A DNA stretch of 36,721 nt from UBA8752 sp036159995 (GTDB taxonomy: Bacteria; Bacteroidota; Bacteroidia; Flavobacteriales_D; Sanyastnellaceae). This document shows, one piece after another, positions 8,147 through 18,229 of the stretch. The stretch covers positions 1 to 36,721 of the forward strand of contig JAYYEI010000007.1 of NCBI GenBank assembly GCA_036159995.1, read 5' to 3'. Each line of letters starts with the position of its first letter. Position 1 is the first letter of the stretch. Under the pieces are notes generated by a model. That model was not told the origin of the DNA, did no database searches, and saw only the letters and a program-made list of their open reading frames with translations. The translations under genes and the position numbers were made by a program.

Positions 8147-11100
8147 TCACTCGCTCACGAGGAGCTTCTTGACGAGCACGTAGTCATTGCTCGACATGCG
8201 GATCTGGTACATACCGCTGGACAGCGACGTGGCGTCGATGTCGAGCATGTACTGGACATCCTCGCTGGCGTTGCCGTCAAACAACTCGGCGACGTAGCCA
8301 CCGCTCATGGTGTACAGGTCGATGCGCAGGCGCATGTTGTTGGACACCACGAATCCAAGCGTAGAGATGTCGTTCGTCGGGTTCGGCTGGAGGCCCGTGA
8401 TGCGGATCGGATCCTTCAGGCTGCTCGTACCAGCCGTGATGTCCACCGGCGTGTGACCACCACTGACCGTGCTGTTGGCGCTGCTTCCGAAATCACCCGT
8501 ACCGAGATCGGTGTAGCTGAATCCGTTGCTGTTGCCACAGTCATCCACCACGGTGTACTCGTAGTCGATCTGCCATCCGAGGCAGCAGTCGAGGTCCATG
8601 AAGATGTCACCGCTGGAGGCCATCGTGCCCTGGCTGGCGCCGTCGAGCACGTACTCACCCGTCCAGAAGAACCAGGCGCTGGCACCGTAGTTCTCGTTCT
8701 TGTTGTTGGCGCCCTCACCGACCTGCAGACCGTAGTAGGCGTTCAGAGGCTGGTGGCTGAGCGCGAACTCGGAACCGGCGTAGCGACCCGTACCGCTCAT
8801 GGTACCGTTGTCCATGATGTAGTAGATCCACTCGGTCCAGATCTCGATGCCCGGGAAGATCTCAGCACAGTCCTTTTTGTAGTTGTGCATTCCCGGCAGG
8901 GCGAGCCACTCGTTCCAGTCGTGACCACCGTCGTACATGGCGTCGAAGATGAAGCCGGCGTCGCCTGCTGCATTCTCCACCTCCATCACGATGTGCATGG
9001 AGCTGTCGGCCATGATCTCCACGATGCTGCTGCCGCCGTCCACGAGGGTGTAGGACTCACCTCCGCTGAAGTTGAAGAGGCGGATGGCCTCCGGAGCGCG
9101 GTCGTCACAGGTCTCGCCGTTGGCGATGGCCTCGACGTTGCTCGGCATGCAGTAGTTGGAGATGTCATCCGTCGGCAGGTAGCCGGACTCCGTGGACGTC
9201 ATGGTCAGGGCCACTTCGCTGTCACAGTTCTCAATGTAGGACGGAGCACAGGGTGCCGGAATCTCGATGAAGTCGAAGATGTCGTTCACACCGTTTCCGT
9301 TGTCATCACCACAGGTGTACTCCACCGTCTCACCATTGTCGATGTCACAAGTGTTCGTGAACTGCGGGGCAATGGTGTCGAGCACCACGATGTACTGGTA
9401 GGCGTACGCCGTATCCTCGTTGCCGCAGTCGTCCGTGATCATGGACGTCCAGAGGCGGTTGACCACATAGCTTCCCTCGATGGTGGCGTCGTCGCCTTCG
9501 CACCCGTCACCGATGGTGGCGGTGAAGAGCTGGGCGTTGGCACCGTCACCCTGCGGGAACACCTGGGCGAAGATCTGACCATTGACAGCGCCGTCGGTCG
9601 TGACCTGCGCCACGAGCACGCGGCGGTCGGCGCCGGCGAAGCCATTGGCATCTCCGTTCAGGGCGAACCAGGCGCCACCGAACTCACCGTTGAGCACGAC
9701 GTCACCGCCATTCTCGAAGTCATTGCCCCAGTTGCCAGCGACGTTGATTGCGCCCTCACCTGCGCCGAGGTCCGGCTGCTGGTCGAGACCGATGGTCATG
9801 TAGCTGTCGTACTCGAGCTCCGGGTACCCACCGAAGAGGGCGGGGTTGATGAAGTTCGGCGTGGAGGCTCCCAGCGGGTGCTGGTAGAAGCTCGTCGACG
9901 TGCGAATCTGCGTGCTGAAGGCACCCTCACCGCTGATCGAGCTGAGGAAGTCGCCTTCCTGCGGCAGAACCGCGTAGATGCGGTAGGTGCTCATTCCAGC
10001 GAGGTCGCCGTCCGTATGCTCGGCCACCGTCTCCATTTCGACGGTCACCTCACCGAAGAGAGAACCGAAGTTGGCCGCATTGTCCTCGTAGGTCACCACA
10101 GCAGCCACATCGCTGTCGCAGTTGTCGCTCGTCTCCGGAGCCGGGATGGACGCCGGCGTGAGGTCGGCGTAGCAATCCAAGTCGAGGTAGAGCGTGTCCG
10201 TGGCGAGGTTCGGGAAGATCTGCGTCGGCGCGGTCTCGTCGTTGACGGTGATCGTCTGGTCACAGGACGTGCTGTGCGTGTTGCCGCAGTCATCCGTTGC
10301 CGTGGCCGTGAACGTCCGTACGAAGCTGTAGGAACCGTCGAGCTGGTCGTCGTCACCCGTGCACGTGTAGGTCGGAGCCCCGTCCTCATAGCTGATGGCG
10401 ATGTCCACGTCGGAGTCACAGTTGTCCGTGCCGGATCCCGTGGCCATGCCGAGGGCATCCGTGCTGAGATCAGCCTCACAGTTCTCGTCAAGGCTCACCG
10501 CGATGTCAGCCGGGCAGGTGATGCTGGCCTCCGGAGCGATGTTGTCCTCCACGATGATGAGCTGGTCACAGGACGTACTGGACTCATTGCCACAATCGTC
10601 CTCGGCCGTGGCCGTCCACGTCCGGGTGAACTCGTAGCCACCGTTTCCACAGGTGTAGGTCGGAGCACCGTCCGAGTAGCTGTAGGTGATGGTCACGTCC
10701 GTGTCGCAATCGTCCGTCGCCGTGGCGAAGGCGCTGCCCGTGTTGGACGGGTCGAGATCAGCCATGCAGCTCTCGTCGTGCTGGACCGTGGCCGTATCCG
10801 GGCAGGTCAGTTCGATGGTCGGAGCCGTCAAATCGAACGTGTTGATGAAGTGCGAGCAAGTCTCAGTGGTCGTGTTGCCGTTGCAGTCCACAGCCGTCAC
10901 CACGAAGGTCCGGGTGAAGTTGTAGCTGCCCTCAGGGTTGGCATCCACTCCGATCAGGCTGCAGTCGAACTCAAGCTCATCGCTGTACGTGTAGCTGACG
11001 TCGAGGTTCTCATCGCAGTTGTCCAAGGCCGTCCACTGAACCGCACCCAGCGTGGCGAGGCTCGTGTCCACATCTGCCCAGCAGACGTTGATGAGGTTGG

Positions 11101-14100
11101 CGCTCGGCGGGCAATCCAACTCCAGGGTCGGAGCGGAATTGTCGATGGCCGTGATGGCTTGGTCACAGGAAGCAGAGCTGCTGTTGCCGCACAGGTCGGT
11201 GACCGTAGCCGTCCACGTCCGGGTGAACGTGAAGGTTCCCGTCTCCTCGCCGCAAGCGTAATCACGCGGACCATCGCTGTAGGTGATGCTCAGGGCCGGA
11301 TCCGTGTCACAATCGTCGCTATACTCGGATGTGGCGTATCCAAGAGCATCGGGGCTCAGGTCCACGTCGCAGTTCTCGTCGAGGTAGACGGTCGTTGTGG
11401 TGGGACCTCCGCTGCCACCCGTGACGGTGAACTCAAGCGCAGCCTCACTTCCGTTGAGGAAGTCGAGAGAGCCGGAAGCACCTCCGGAGATGACAACGGC
11501 GTCCTCTCCCGTGGCCGGAGCCCAGGACCATCCGTCTCCCCAATCGTCACCAAGGGTGATGGTGTACGTGCCGGGGTCAAGACTCACCGTCTCCTCAGTC
11601 ACGGCGTTGCTCGGGAAGGAGCCCAGCGGATAATCGGCCACGATGGCGCCCTCACTGTCCGTAATGGTCGCAAACGCTTCCGCTGCGCCATACTGGTCCG
11701 TGGTGAACGTGAAGAGCACGTCAGCCGGACCTCCAGTGGAGGAAATGCCCGGGCAGGCAATGCTCACCTCCGGCGCTACGATGTCGTAGGTCGGGATATA
11801 CTGGATGGCTTCGGCGGACATGTTGCCGCAGTCATCATAGGCCACCCAGTGACGCACCCACGTTCCTGGGCAGGAACCCGAGGTCAGGTACGCATTGGCT
11901 ACCTCGTAGGTCAATTCGCTGTCACAGTTGTCCGTGGCACCGACCGGCATGAAGGTCAAGTCGTTCGGATCGCCCATGTCGGCGCATGGGATAGCAGCCG
12001 GATAGAGCTCGGCCGCATCATCCGACATGACCGGGGCCTCAGTGTCGGTGAACGTAATGGTTTGGTCGCAGCTCATCACCGTCTCGTTGCCACAGTTGTC
12101 GACAGAGGTCACCGTGAACGTTCGCGTGATGGTGTAACCACCCTCATCGGCGCTGTCGCCGCTGGAACAGTCGGCCACTGCCACATCGCTGTAGGTGTAA
12201 CTCACGTCGACGTCCGCGTCGCAATTGTCGGAGCTGGTCCAGGTCACTGCACCGGTGCGGCTGATGGCTACCTGCTCGCAGGCAGCACCACCACCTGCCA
12301 CTAGGCTGATGTCCGTGCTCTCCGCGGATCCGAACTCACCGCCGCTTGCCAGCTCTTCTCCGCCAGCAGTCAGGCTGTAAGAACCCGCTCCGTAGCTGCA
12401 GCACATACCGTCCCCGAATGCGTCGTAGATAGTGAAGGAGTAATCACCTTCTGGCAAGCAAACCTCAATCTCATTCAAGCCGAAGGAAATGCCACCCGAC
12501 GCGAGGACCGTTCCATCACCGTCTCGGAAATCGTAAGAGGTCTCACTTGGGTAGTTGTCAGAGTTGATGGTGAGCATCATGCACACATCACCACCAGCTG
12601 CACCGGCGCAACCGCCGAGGTAGCACTCGTTTTCGTAGGTCACATCAGCCGGGCAATCGATACTCAGCTCAGGAGCCTGTGTGTCGACCACCGTGATGGT
12701 CTGGGTCTGCGTGTGGCTGTTGCCGGCACAGTCGACCGTCGTCCACGTGCGCTCCAGCGTGTAGCTGTCCTCGCAGTCACCGTCGGTGCGAACCTCTCCA
12801 TCGTAGGAGATGCTCGGGTTGCCGTCGCAATTGTCGCTGGCAGCCAGGCTACCGAGATCGGCCACAGCCGGAACGGCGTCGCACTCCACGTCGGCCACGT
12901 CGGCTGGGAAGGAGGTGAACTCCGGAGCCGTGCTGTCGTCGATGGTGATGTCCTGAACGTGCTGAGCGAGGTTCTCATCGCAATCGTACACGCTGTACGT
13001 ACGGCGGATAGTGTACTCCTGGGCGCAGGCGGTCGTGAGGATCTCGTCTTCGTACGTCACGAAGATCTCAGGATCACAGTTGTCCATGGCTTCAGCGTGG
13101 AGGCCGTCACCCGGGGTGTACACCGGCACGGCGTATCCGTCGACATCACCCGTGAGGGAAGCGTCGCTGCACTCGAGCGTCAGGTCAGCCGGAGCGAACG
13201 TGAACTCGGGAGCCGTGAAGTCGGAGGTGACCACAATCTGCTGGATGGACGTGCTGTTGCCGCACATGTCGTAAGCAGTGTAGTCGATGATGTAGTCGTC
13301 GGTGCAGGCGCTGGAGAGCGGCGTGCAGTCCACGTCGACGTGGCTCAGCTCACAGTTGTCCATGGCCGTGGCCAATCCAATGCTGTTCAGGTACTCGTAG
13401 GAGCAGTCACCCCAGAGGTCACACTCGATGGTGTCGACCGGGAGGTAGCTGAAGCTCGGCGCAATCAGGTCCTGAATGTCGATGCGCTGGTTGTCGCTGG
13501 CCACATTGGAGTTTCCACAGCTGTCCGTCGCCATGGCGGTCCAGGTCCGGATGATGCTGTAGCAACCGGTGCTGATGCTGTCGACGATGGCGTCGCTGTA
13601 ACTCATGCCGGTGTCGGCGAGATCACAATTGTCGCTGTAGCTCGGCATGCCCTCACCCGTGTTGCTCGGGTCGAGGTCGACGTAGCACAGGCCGTTCACG
13701 TTGAGCGTGATGTCGGCCGGAGCCGTCACGTCCACGTCCGGAGCGGTGTTGTCCTCAATCGTGATGGTCTGGACGTGGAAGGCTTGGTTGCCGAAGCAGT
13801 CCGTGGCCACCCAGGTACGCTGGAGCGTGCGGCAGCTGCTGGCCGTGTACTGGGTCGTGGTCTCCCCCACGAGCTCGACGCACACAAACGCGTCGTCGCC
13901 GTCAGCGAAGCCGGTCGTGTTCGAATCGAAACCGGCAGCACAGCCGTACTCACTGTCGTCACAGTTGTCGCTGAAGAGGACCACCTCGGCATCAGCCGGG
14001 TTGTCCATCAGCCACTGATCACTTACAGCACAGTCGAGCGTGATGTCGTCACCTCCGGACACGTAGGTCGGGGCGGTCGCGTCGTCGCGGGTCACGTTCT

Positions 14101-17100
14101 GGATGTTGAGCTGAGCAATGTTGCAGAGCTCGTCGTAGGCCACGTAGTGGAACTCCACGAACTCACCATCCTGGCAGTCCGTTGCGTGGTCGACCGTCGG
14201 ATCGAGGGTCGCGATGATGTCACCAGCCTGACCGAAGGCGGCCTCGCCGGCGATGGCACCACTCCAGTTGAACCATCCGGAGAATCCGTTGGCGTCGCAG
14301 TTGTGGTTGTTGGCTCCGTCACCGAGCTGGTAGCCGAAGTACTGGCTGGCCGGCTGGTGGTTGAAACGCAGGAGCGTTCCGAACTGCCAGTCGCCGCGGC
14401 CGGTGGCGTAGCTCATGTCGTCGTTGAGGACGTACATGGTCCACTCGTCGGTGTTGACGGCACAACCGTAGTCGTTCTTGAATCCACCACCCCAGGCGTC
14501 GCCGGTGGTGCGGTTCTGGAAGTAGAAGTGGAGGTCGAGACCGCGATTGGGATCGTCCATGTCCACCACAGCACCCTCAAGAATGGCCGTTCCGTTCTCG
14601 TACTGGGTCAGGGTAACACCACCTGCGGAGAGGTCCTCCACGAAGTACACGGCCTCACCCATGTTGCCGTCGATGTCATAGAACTGCAGCAGGGCATCCG
14701 TACCGTTGTTGAAGTTCGGATCATCACCAGCCGTCAGCACATTCCACGTTTGGCTCGTTCCGCCACCCATTTCCATCTGATTTTGCCCATCGAAGAGAAA
14801 CTTATCGCTGTAAACAGCATCCAATTCCAATTCAGAACAAGCATATGCCGTAGCAGAAGCTGCAGTCGCTGTGAGCAACTCGCTTTCGCATTCCACCGTG
14901 TAATCGGAAAGATCACCATCCATGTCCAAGCTTGCACAGCCCAAACAAGGGTCAGCACTGTCGAGAGGAATCACACTTCCAACGGAATACAGGTAACTGT
15001 CGCCTCCAAAAAGGAATCCACCATCAATGATGACAAAGGCATCATCATCTCCATTGATTAGACTATTGGCGGCTTCAGAGTAGGTGAAGGCTTCTCCCAA
15101 GCTGTTCGTGTAGGACGCACCATCGGTCATCGGACCGCAAAGCCCTGGGAAGAAGTGACCCTCCATGAGCTCAGCGAGAATTTCCGCGGGGAGCGTATTC
15201 AGGTTGTATCCAGCAGCATCCCACGCAGCATCAACTGGGAGGAAGACTGACCCACATGAAGCTGCGGAAGGATCGTCCAAAGTAGAGCCAAGTAAGGCAG
15301 CTGAGCTGTCTATGGCGGCACCGGATGCGAGTGCCACATCAATGGCCCCTCCTTCGGATGTCAACAACTCTTCTTCATTACACAAGCCGTCAGCATCAAG
15401 GTCGTTTAGGCAGACATCATCACAGTCCACAAAGTCAACTCCATAGAGGTCAATCGGGTACTGGCAGGAACCGTCATCGTTATTCGCCTCGGCGAAGTAG
15501 TTGCAGGCCTCGGACTCGGTACATCCACTGATCACACAGGTGCCATCGTCGATGTCGGCGCCGGCGTAGTAGTTGTCGGCAATCGGGTTCGTACAGCCCG
15601 TGCAAGAACCGTCATCGTCCGTGGCCGTGGCGTCGTAGTTGTTGGCGCCATCATCGGTACAACCAGCAATCTCATCCTCGTCACACACGCCGTCACCGTC
15701 GGCATCGTTCAGGCACTCACCGTCACAGTCGACGTTGTCCACACCATAGATGTCACTGGCGTAAATGCAGAGCGTGTTGTCCGTATCAGCAAGCGGGTTG
15801 TCATCGTAGTTACAGGCCTCAGGATCTGTGCAGCTCTCGGTTTCGTCCTCGTTGCAGACTCCGTCGCCGTCGGCGTCGTTGAGGCACTCACCATCACAAT
15901 CCACGTAATCGATTCCGTAAATGTCAATCGGGTACGTGCAGGATCCATCGTCGTCCGTAGCAGCAGCGCTGTAGTCACAGGCGGCTTCGTCGGTACAACC
16001 GGCGATCTCATCCTCGTCACACACTCCGTCGCCATCGGCATCGTTATAACAGTTGCCGTCACAATCCAAGTTGGTGGCGCCATCATTCACATCGACAGGG
16101 TACTCACAAAGGCTGTTGTCCGTGTCCGTGAAATCACCGGCATTACAGGCTTCCGGGTCAGTACACCCTTCCGTCTCATCGGCATTGCAGACGCCGTCGC
16201 CGTCATCGTCGTTCGGGTTGACCGTACCGTCTGCATTGCACGTCTCACAGGGGTCGTCTGCGAAAACACAGGAACCATCATCGATGGTGGCCGCCGCATC
16301 GTAGTTACAGGCGTCAGCGGCAGTACAACCAGCGCAAGTCAGGTACTCACAGGAACCGTCATCATCCGTGGCGGAAGCGTCATAGTTACAGGCTCCGCTG
16401 TCCTGGCAGCCCCCAATCTCATCTTCGTCGCACACGAGGTCGCCATCAGCGTCATTCAGGCAGTTTCCATCGCAGTCGACCGTGTTGTTCGGGTAGCCGT
16501 CGGGGTAGGTGCAGCTGTCGTCATCATCCGTGGCAGAAGCGTCATAGTTACAGGCTGCTTCATCCGTACAACCGGGCACTTCGTCTTCATCGCAAATGCC
16601 ATCGCTGTCCGCGTCATTCAAGCAATTGCCATCACAGTCGAGGTTGTCGGCAGCCGGGTACGTGCAGGAGCTGTCGTCATCCGTGGCAGCTGCATCATAG
16701 TTGCAAGCCGTCTCATCCGTACAGCCAGGAACTTCATCCTCGTCGCAGATGCCATCGGTGTCGGCGTCGTTCAGGCAGTTGCCGTCACAGTCGAGATTGG
16801 TGGCTTCCGGGTACGTACAGCTGTCATCGTCCAAAGTGGCTGTGGCGTCGTAGTTGCAGGCCGTCTCGTCCGTACAACCCGGGCTGGGTGCACTGGAACC
16901 GAAGTAGAACGTGTCCCGGAACTCATTGGCTCCGTCACCATCAATAAAGACCTGAACGTAAAGCTGACCATCCAGTTCACCTGTGGTGGTGAACTGACCA
17001 GCCAACACCTTGAGGTCGTCTCCTGCCACACCGTTGGCGTCTCCATTCAAGGCATACCATGCACCACCGATGCCGTCATCGATGGCAATGTTGCCGCCAG

Positions 17101-17593
17101 GAAGACCACCACCCGGATCGAAGTTGGTGAACCAAGGGTTGTCATTGGACTGAACCGTGCTCACGTTGGCTTCACCCGCAAGAGCGTTCGGCGTTCCCGT
17201 CAGACCAATGGTGACCCACGTGTCGTAGGCGAGGTCCGGGTACACCGGGAACAGCAGGCTGTTGATGCCATTGGGAACCCCTGCACCGAGAGCGGCGTGG
17301 TAGAAGTTCGTCGTGGTGTTGACGAACGTAGGGTTGGTGGCATCACCTGAAACGGAAGACAAGAAGTCATCCGGACCGTTCATGGTGACATAAATATGAG
17401 TGGTACTGTATCCCGTCAGATCGGTCACGCCGAGCGCACCGACCAGGATGCCAATGTTTTCATTGACGACTTCCAGCTCGATGTCATACCCCTCCGGAGC
17501 CGGAGCGGAATTCACAGCGATTTGCTGGACTTGGGAAAAGGAGGTGGCCACAAGAAGAAAGAGGGCCGTACAGAGAGATGTGAGACGCATCAC
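8147..17593 (-). CDS. Giant modular T9SS-secreted surface protein (EF-hand-like, FAS1-like, HYR-like repeats)
   Basis: A 3148-residue exported protein. In order: signal peptide (1-20); a beta-rich module (about 25-232); 11 calcium-binding, TSP3/EF-hand-like cysteine repeats (about 238-744); a FAS1-like module (about 750-880, with SVFLPVDAAWDAAG and VVIDGG-like text); a second beta module rich in Trp and Gly (about 890-1150); and a long run of HYR/Ig-like repeats joined by D-x-x-AP linkers (about 1170-2740). Two C2-like inserts, each with an AFGDGMCC or DDWGDGWSW core, sit within that run. A second copy of the N-terminal module follows (about 2512-2700), then a second copy of the Trp/Gly module (about 2800-3010), and a Por-type T9SS sorting domain (about 3060-3148, LQPNPTND...GMYQIRMSSNDYVLVKKLLVSE-like). 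It is probably an adhesin or surface-layer fibre stabilised by calcium; no enzymatic motif was seen. It is monocistronic, with its own terminator and a long upstream gap. Confidence 0.9.
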   Translation of the reverse strand: MMRLTSLCTALFLLVATSFSQVQQIAVNSAPAPEGYDIELEVVNENIGILVGALGVTDLTGYSTTHIYVTMNGPDDFLSSVSGDATNPTFVNTTTNFYHAALGAGVPNGINSLLFPVYPDLAYDTWVTIGLTGTPNALAGEANVSTVQSNDNPWFTNFDPGGGLPGGNIAIDDGIGGAWYALNGDANGVAGDDLKVLAGQFTTTGELDGQLYVQVFIDGDGANEFRDTFYFGSSAPSPGCTDETACNYDATATLDDDSCTYPEATNLDCDGNCLNDADTDGICDEDEVPGCTDETACNYDAAATDDDSSCTYPAADNLDCDGNCLNDADSDGICDEDEVPGCTDEAACNYDASATDDDDSCTYPDGYPNNTVDCDGNCLNDADGDLVCDEDEIGGCQDSGACNYDASATDDDGSCEYLTCAGCTAADACNYDAAATIDDGSCVFADDPCETCNADGTVNPNDDDGDGVCNADETEGCTDPEACNAGDFTDTDNSLCEYPVDVNDGATNLDCDGNCYNDADGDGVCDEDEIAGCTDEAACDYSAAATDDDGSCTYPIDIYGIDYVDCDGECLNDADGDGVCNEDETESCTDPEACNYDDNPLADTDNTLCIYASDIYGVDNVDCDGECLNDADGDGVCDEDEIAGCTDDGANNYDATATDDDGSCTGCTNPIADNYYAGADIDDGTCVISGCTESEACNYFAEANNDDGSCQYPIDLYGVDFVDCDDVCLNDLDADGLCNEEELLTSEGGAIDVALASGAAIDSSAALLGSTLDDPSAASCGSVFLPVDAAWDAAGYNLNTLPAEILAELMEGHFFPGLCGPMTDGASYTNSLGEAFTYSEAANSLINGDDDAFVIIDGGFLFGGDSYLYSVGSVIPLDSADPCLGCASLDMDGDLSDYTVECESELLTATAASATAYACSELELDAVYSDKFLFDGQNQMEMGGGTSQTWNVLTAGDDPNFNNGTDALLQFYDIDGNMGEAVYFVEDLSAGGVTLTQYENGTAILEGAVVDMDDPNRGLDLHFYFQNRTTGDAWGGGFKNDYGCAVNTDEWTMYVLNDDMSYATGRGDWQFGTLLRFNHQPASQYFGYQLGDGANNHNCDANGFSGWFNWSGAIAGEAAFGQAGDIIATLDPTVDHATDCQDGEFVEFHYVAYDELCNIAQLNIQNVTRDDATAPTYVSGGDDITLDCAVSDQWLMDNPADAEVVLFSDNCDDSEYGCAAGFDSNTTGFADGDDAFVCVELVGETTTQYTASSCRTLQRTWVATDCFGNQAFHVQTITIEDNTAPDVDVTAPADITLNVNGLCYVDLDPSNTGEGMPSYSDNCDLADTGMSYSDAIVDSISTGCYSIIRTWTAMATDSCGNSNVASDNQRIDIQDLIAPSFSYLPVDTIECDLWGDCSYEYLNSIGLATAMDNCELSHVDVDCTPLSSACTDDYIIDYTAYDMCGNSTSIQQIVVTSDFTAPEFTFAPADLTLECSDASLTGDVDGYAVPVYTPGDGLHAEAMDNCDPEIFVTYEDEILTTACAQEYTIRRTYSVYDCDENLAQHVQDITIDDSTAPEFTSFPADVADVECDAVPAVADLGSLAASDNCDGNPSISYDGEVRTDGDCEDSYTLERTWTTVDCAGNSHTQTQTITVVDTQAPELSIDCPADVTYENECYLGGCAGAAGGDVCMMLTINSDNYPSETSYDFRDGDGTVLASGGISFGLNEIEVCLPEGDYSFTIYDAFGDGMCCSYGAGSYSLTAGGEELASGGEFGSAESTDISLVAGGGAACEQVAISRTGAVTWTSSDNCDADVDVSYTYSDVAVADCSSGDSADEGGYTITRTFTVTSVDNCGNETVMSCDQTITFTDTEAPVMSDDAAELYPAAIPCADMGDPNDLTFMPVGATDNCDSELTYEVANAYLTSGSCPGTWVRHWVAYDDCGNMSAEAIQYIPTYDIVAPEVSIACPGISSTGGPADVLFTFTTDQYGAAEAFATITDSEGAIVADYPLGSFPSNAVTEETVSLDPGTYTITLGDDWGDGWSWAPATGEDAVVISGGASGSLDFLNGSEAALEFTVTGGSGGPTTTTVYLDENCDVDLSPDALGYATSEYSDDCDTDPALSITYSDGPRDYACGEETGTFTFTRTWTATVTDLCGNSSSASCDQAITAIDNSAPTLELDCPPSANLINVCWADVDTSLATLGAVQWTALDNCDENLDVSYTYSDELEFDCSLIGVDANPEGSYNFTRTFVVTAVDCNGNTTTETCSHFINTFDLTAPTIELTCPDTATVQHDESCMADLDPSNTGSAFATATDDCDTDVTITYSYSDGAPTYTCGNGGYEFTRTWTATAEDDCGNESSTSCDQLIIVEDNIAPEASITCPADIAVSLDENCEADLSTDALGMATGSGTDNCDSDVDIAISYEDGAPTYTCTGDDDQLDGSYSFVRTFTATATDDCGNTHSTSCDQTITVNDETAPTQIFPNLATDTLYLDLDCYADLTPASIPAPETSDNCDSDVAAVVTYEDNAANFGSLFGEVTVEMETVAEHTDGDLAGMSTYRIYAVLPQEGDFLSSISGEGAFSTQIRTSTSFYQHPLGASTPNFINPALFGGYPELEYDSYMTIGLDQQPDLGAGEGAINVAGNWGNDFENGGDVVLNGEFGGAWFALNGDANGFAGADRRVLVAQVTTDGAVNGQIFAQVFPQGDGANAQLFTATIGDGCEGDDATIEGSYVVNRLWTSMITDDCGNEDTAYAYQYIVVLDTIAPQFTNTCDIDNGETVEYTCGDDNGNGVNDIFDFIEIPAPCAPSYIENCDSEVALTMTSTESGYLPTDDISNYCMPSNVEAIANGETCDDRAPEAIRLFNFSGGESYTLVDGGSSIVEIMADSSMHIVMEVENAAGDAGFIFDAMYDGGHDWNEWLALPGMHNYKKDCAEIFPGIEIWTEWIYYIMDNGTMSGTGRYAGSEFALSHQPLNAYYGLQVGEGANNKNENYGASAWFFWTGEYVLDGASQGTMASSGDIFMDLDCCLGWQIDYEYTVVDDCGNSNGFSYTDLGTGDFGSSANSTVSGGHTPVDITAGTSSLKDPIRITGLQPNPTNDISTLGFVVSNNMRLRIDLYTMSGGYVAELFDGNASEDVQYMLDIDATSLSSGMYQIRMSSNDYVLVKKLLVSE
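9345..14090 (-). repeat. HYR/Ig-like protein repeats joined by D-x-x-AP linkers
   Basis: Thirteen module junctions of the form D(x)(x)AP are visible in the giant protein (for example DNTAPDV, DFTAPEF, DSTAPEF, DTQAPEL, DNIAPEA, DTIAPQF). Modules are about 80-120 residues and share an inner pattern: a DNCD motif, a Y.D/Y.Y strand, a TRTWTATD.CGN strand and a Q.I...D ending. This is the HYR-like pattern common in long bacterial surface proteins. The copies differ at DNA level. Some modules are interrupted by C2-like inserts and by the second copy of the N-terminal module. Confidence 0.8.
15363..16879 (-). repeat. Eleven EF-hand/TSP3-like calcium-binding repeats
   Basis: Coding repeats of about 22-56 residues in the giant protein, each beginning GCTDxxACNYD, continuing through an acidic DDDxSC stretch and, in the longer copies, a DCDGxCLNDADGDGVCDEDE loop. 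The D-x-D-x-D-G spacing is that of calcium-binding loops. Short copies (GCQDSGACNYD, GCTDDGANNYD and GCTNPIADNYY) lack the second loop. The regularly spaced direct repeats of about 150-165 bases could look like a repeat array in a DNA-only search, but they stay in frame and encode protein. Confidence 0.85.
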
Positions 17594-18048
17594 AAGAGAT
17601 TTGGTTCCTTTGGTTTAGTCCTGCCGTTAAACAGGTTCGTCCAAGTTCCACAATCTTCTCCGTCTAACAATGTGCCCTAAGGGCGCTTCGTCGAATTATA
17701 CACCCCATTGAGGGACATCCCCGTGCATTGCATAGAATCCCGAGTCAACGAAACTGAGTTAAGACCCAATCAAAATCGTGATTTCTTCGACCAAAACGTG
17801 TAATCTCAACCACCTCATTCTGCCTTACGTCTACAAATTCCGGAGCATTTTCTCCCGAGAGGCGGCTGCAAACCACGGTCGAATTTGATCTGGCCCCAGG
17901 GAAGCGGGAGACGAATTCAGCGGAGCAGGGGACAAACAAACGCCTGTTTATCAGACGATTGAGACTCAAGCCAAATGGAGACACATGGAGCGCGGAGCTC
18001 AGATGACCTTCAACCGGATAAACCCACGCCTTCACGGGGCAAATCATC
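17594..18048. other. Long intergenic region upstream of the giant gene
   Basis: About 455 bases without a convincing gene, more AT-rich than its surroundings. On the minus strand a TATAAT hexamer (17700 down to 17695) lies about 100 bases before the start codon of the giant gene, but no matching -33 element (TTG at 19-21 bases) was found. A 106-codon minus-strand frame (17745-18065) runs into the tRNA terminator and has no recognisable content, so it was not called. The region most likely holds the promoter and a long 5' leader of the giant gene. Confidence 0.4.
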
Positions 18049-18080
18049 AAAAAAGGGCCGACCATGTGGTCGACCCTTTT
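18049..18080 (-). terminator. Terminator of the initiator tRNA transcript
   Basis: On the minus strand AAAAGGGTCGACCA pairs with TGGTCGGCCCTTTT (14 bp including one T-G wobble) around a CA turn, and the stem runs into a six-T tract at 18054-18049. It begins eight bases past the tRNA 3' end and ends that transcript. Confidence 0.85.
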
Positions 18081-18087
18081 ATCTGAG

Positions 18088-18160
<73 letters not shown>

Positions 18161-18229
18161 ATCCGTTTCCCGGTAGCGGGACGGCGAAGATAGGCGTGTC
18201 TCCTTTCTTTGCAACACGAATTCCCCCCT

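Noticed and set aside
8000..12304. A 1434-codon open frame on the plus strand
   Set aside because: It is exactly antisense to the repeat-rich giant gene, its translation is a low-complexity run of Val/Arg/Asp/His without domains, and it crosses the terminator at 8083-8117. It results from GC-rich, repetitive codon use on the other strand.
12713..15061. A 782-codon open frame on the plus strand
   Set aside because: Antisense to the giant gene, with the same low-complexity composition and no recognisable motif.
15363..16879. Regularly spaced direct repeats that might suggest a CRISPR array
   Set aside because: The repeats are longer than CRISPR repeats, diverged, in frame throughout and encode calcium-binding protein modules. 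No cas genes are present.
17745..18065. A 106-codon minus-strand frame upstream of the giant gene
   Set aside because: It starts within the tRNA terminator, has no family resemblance and lies in a region that looks non-coding.
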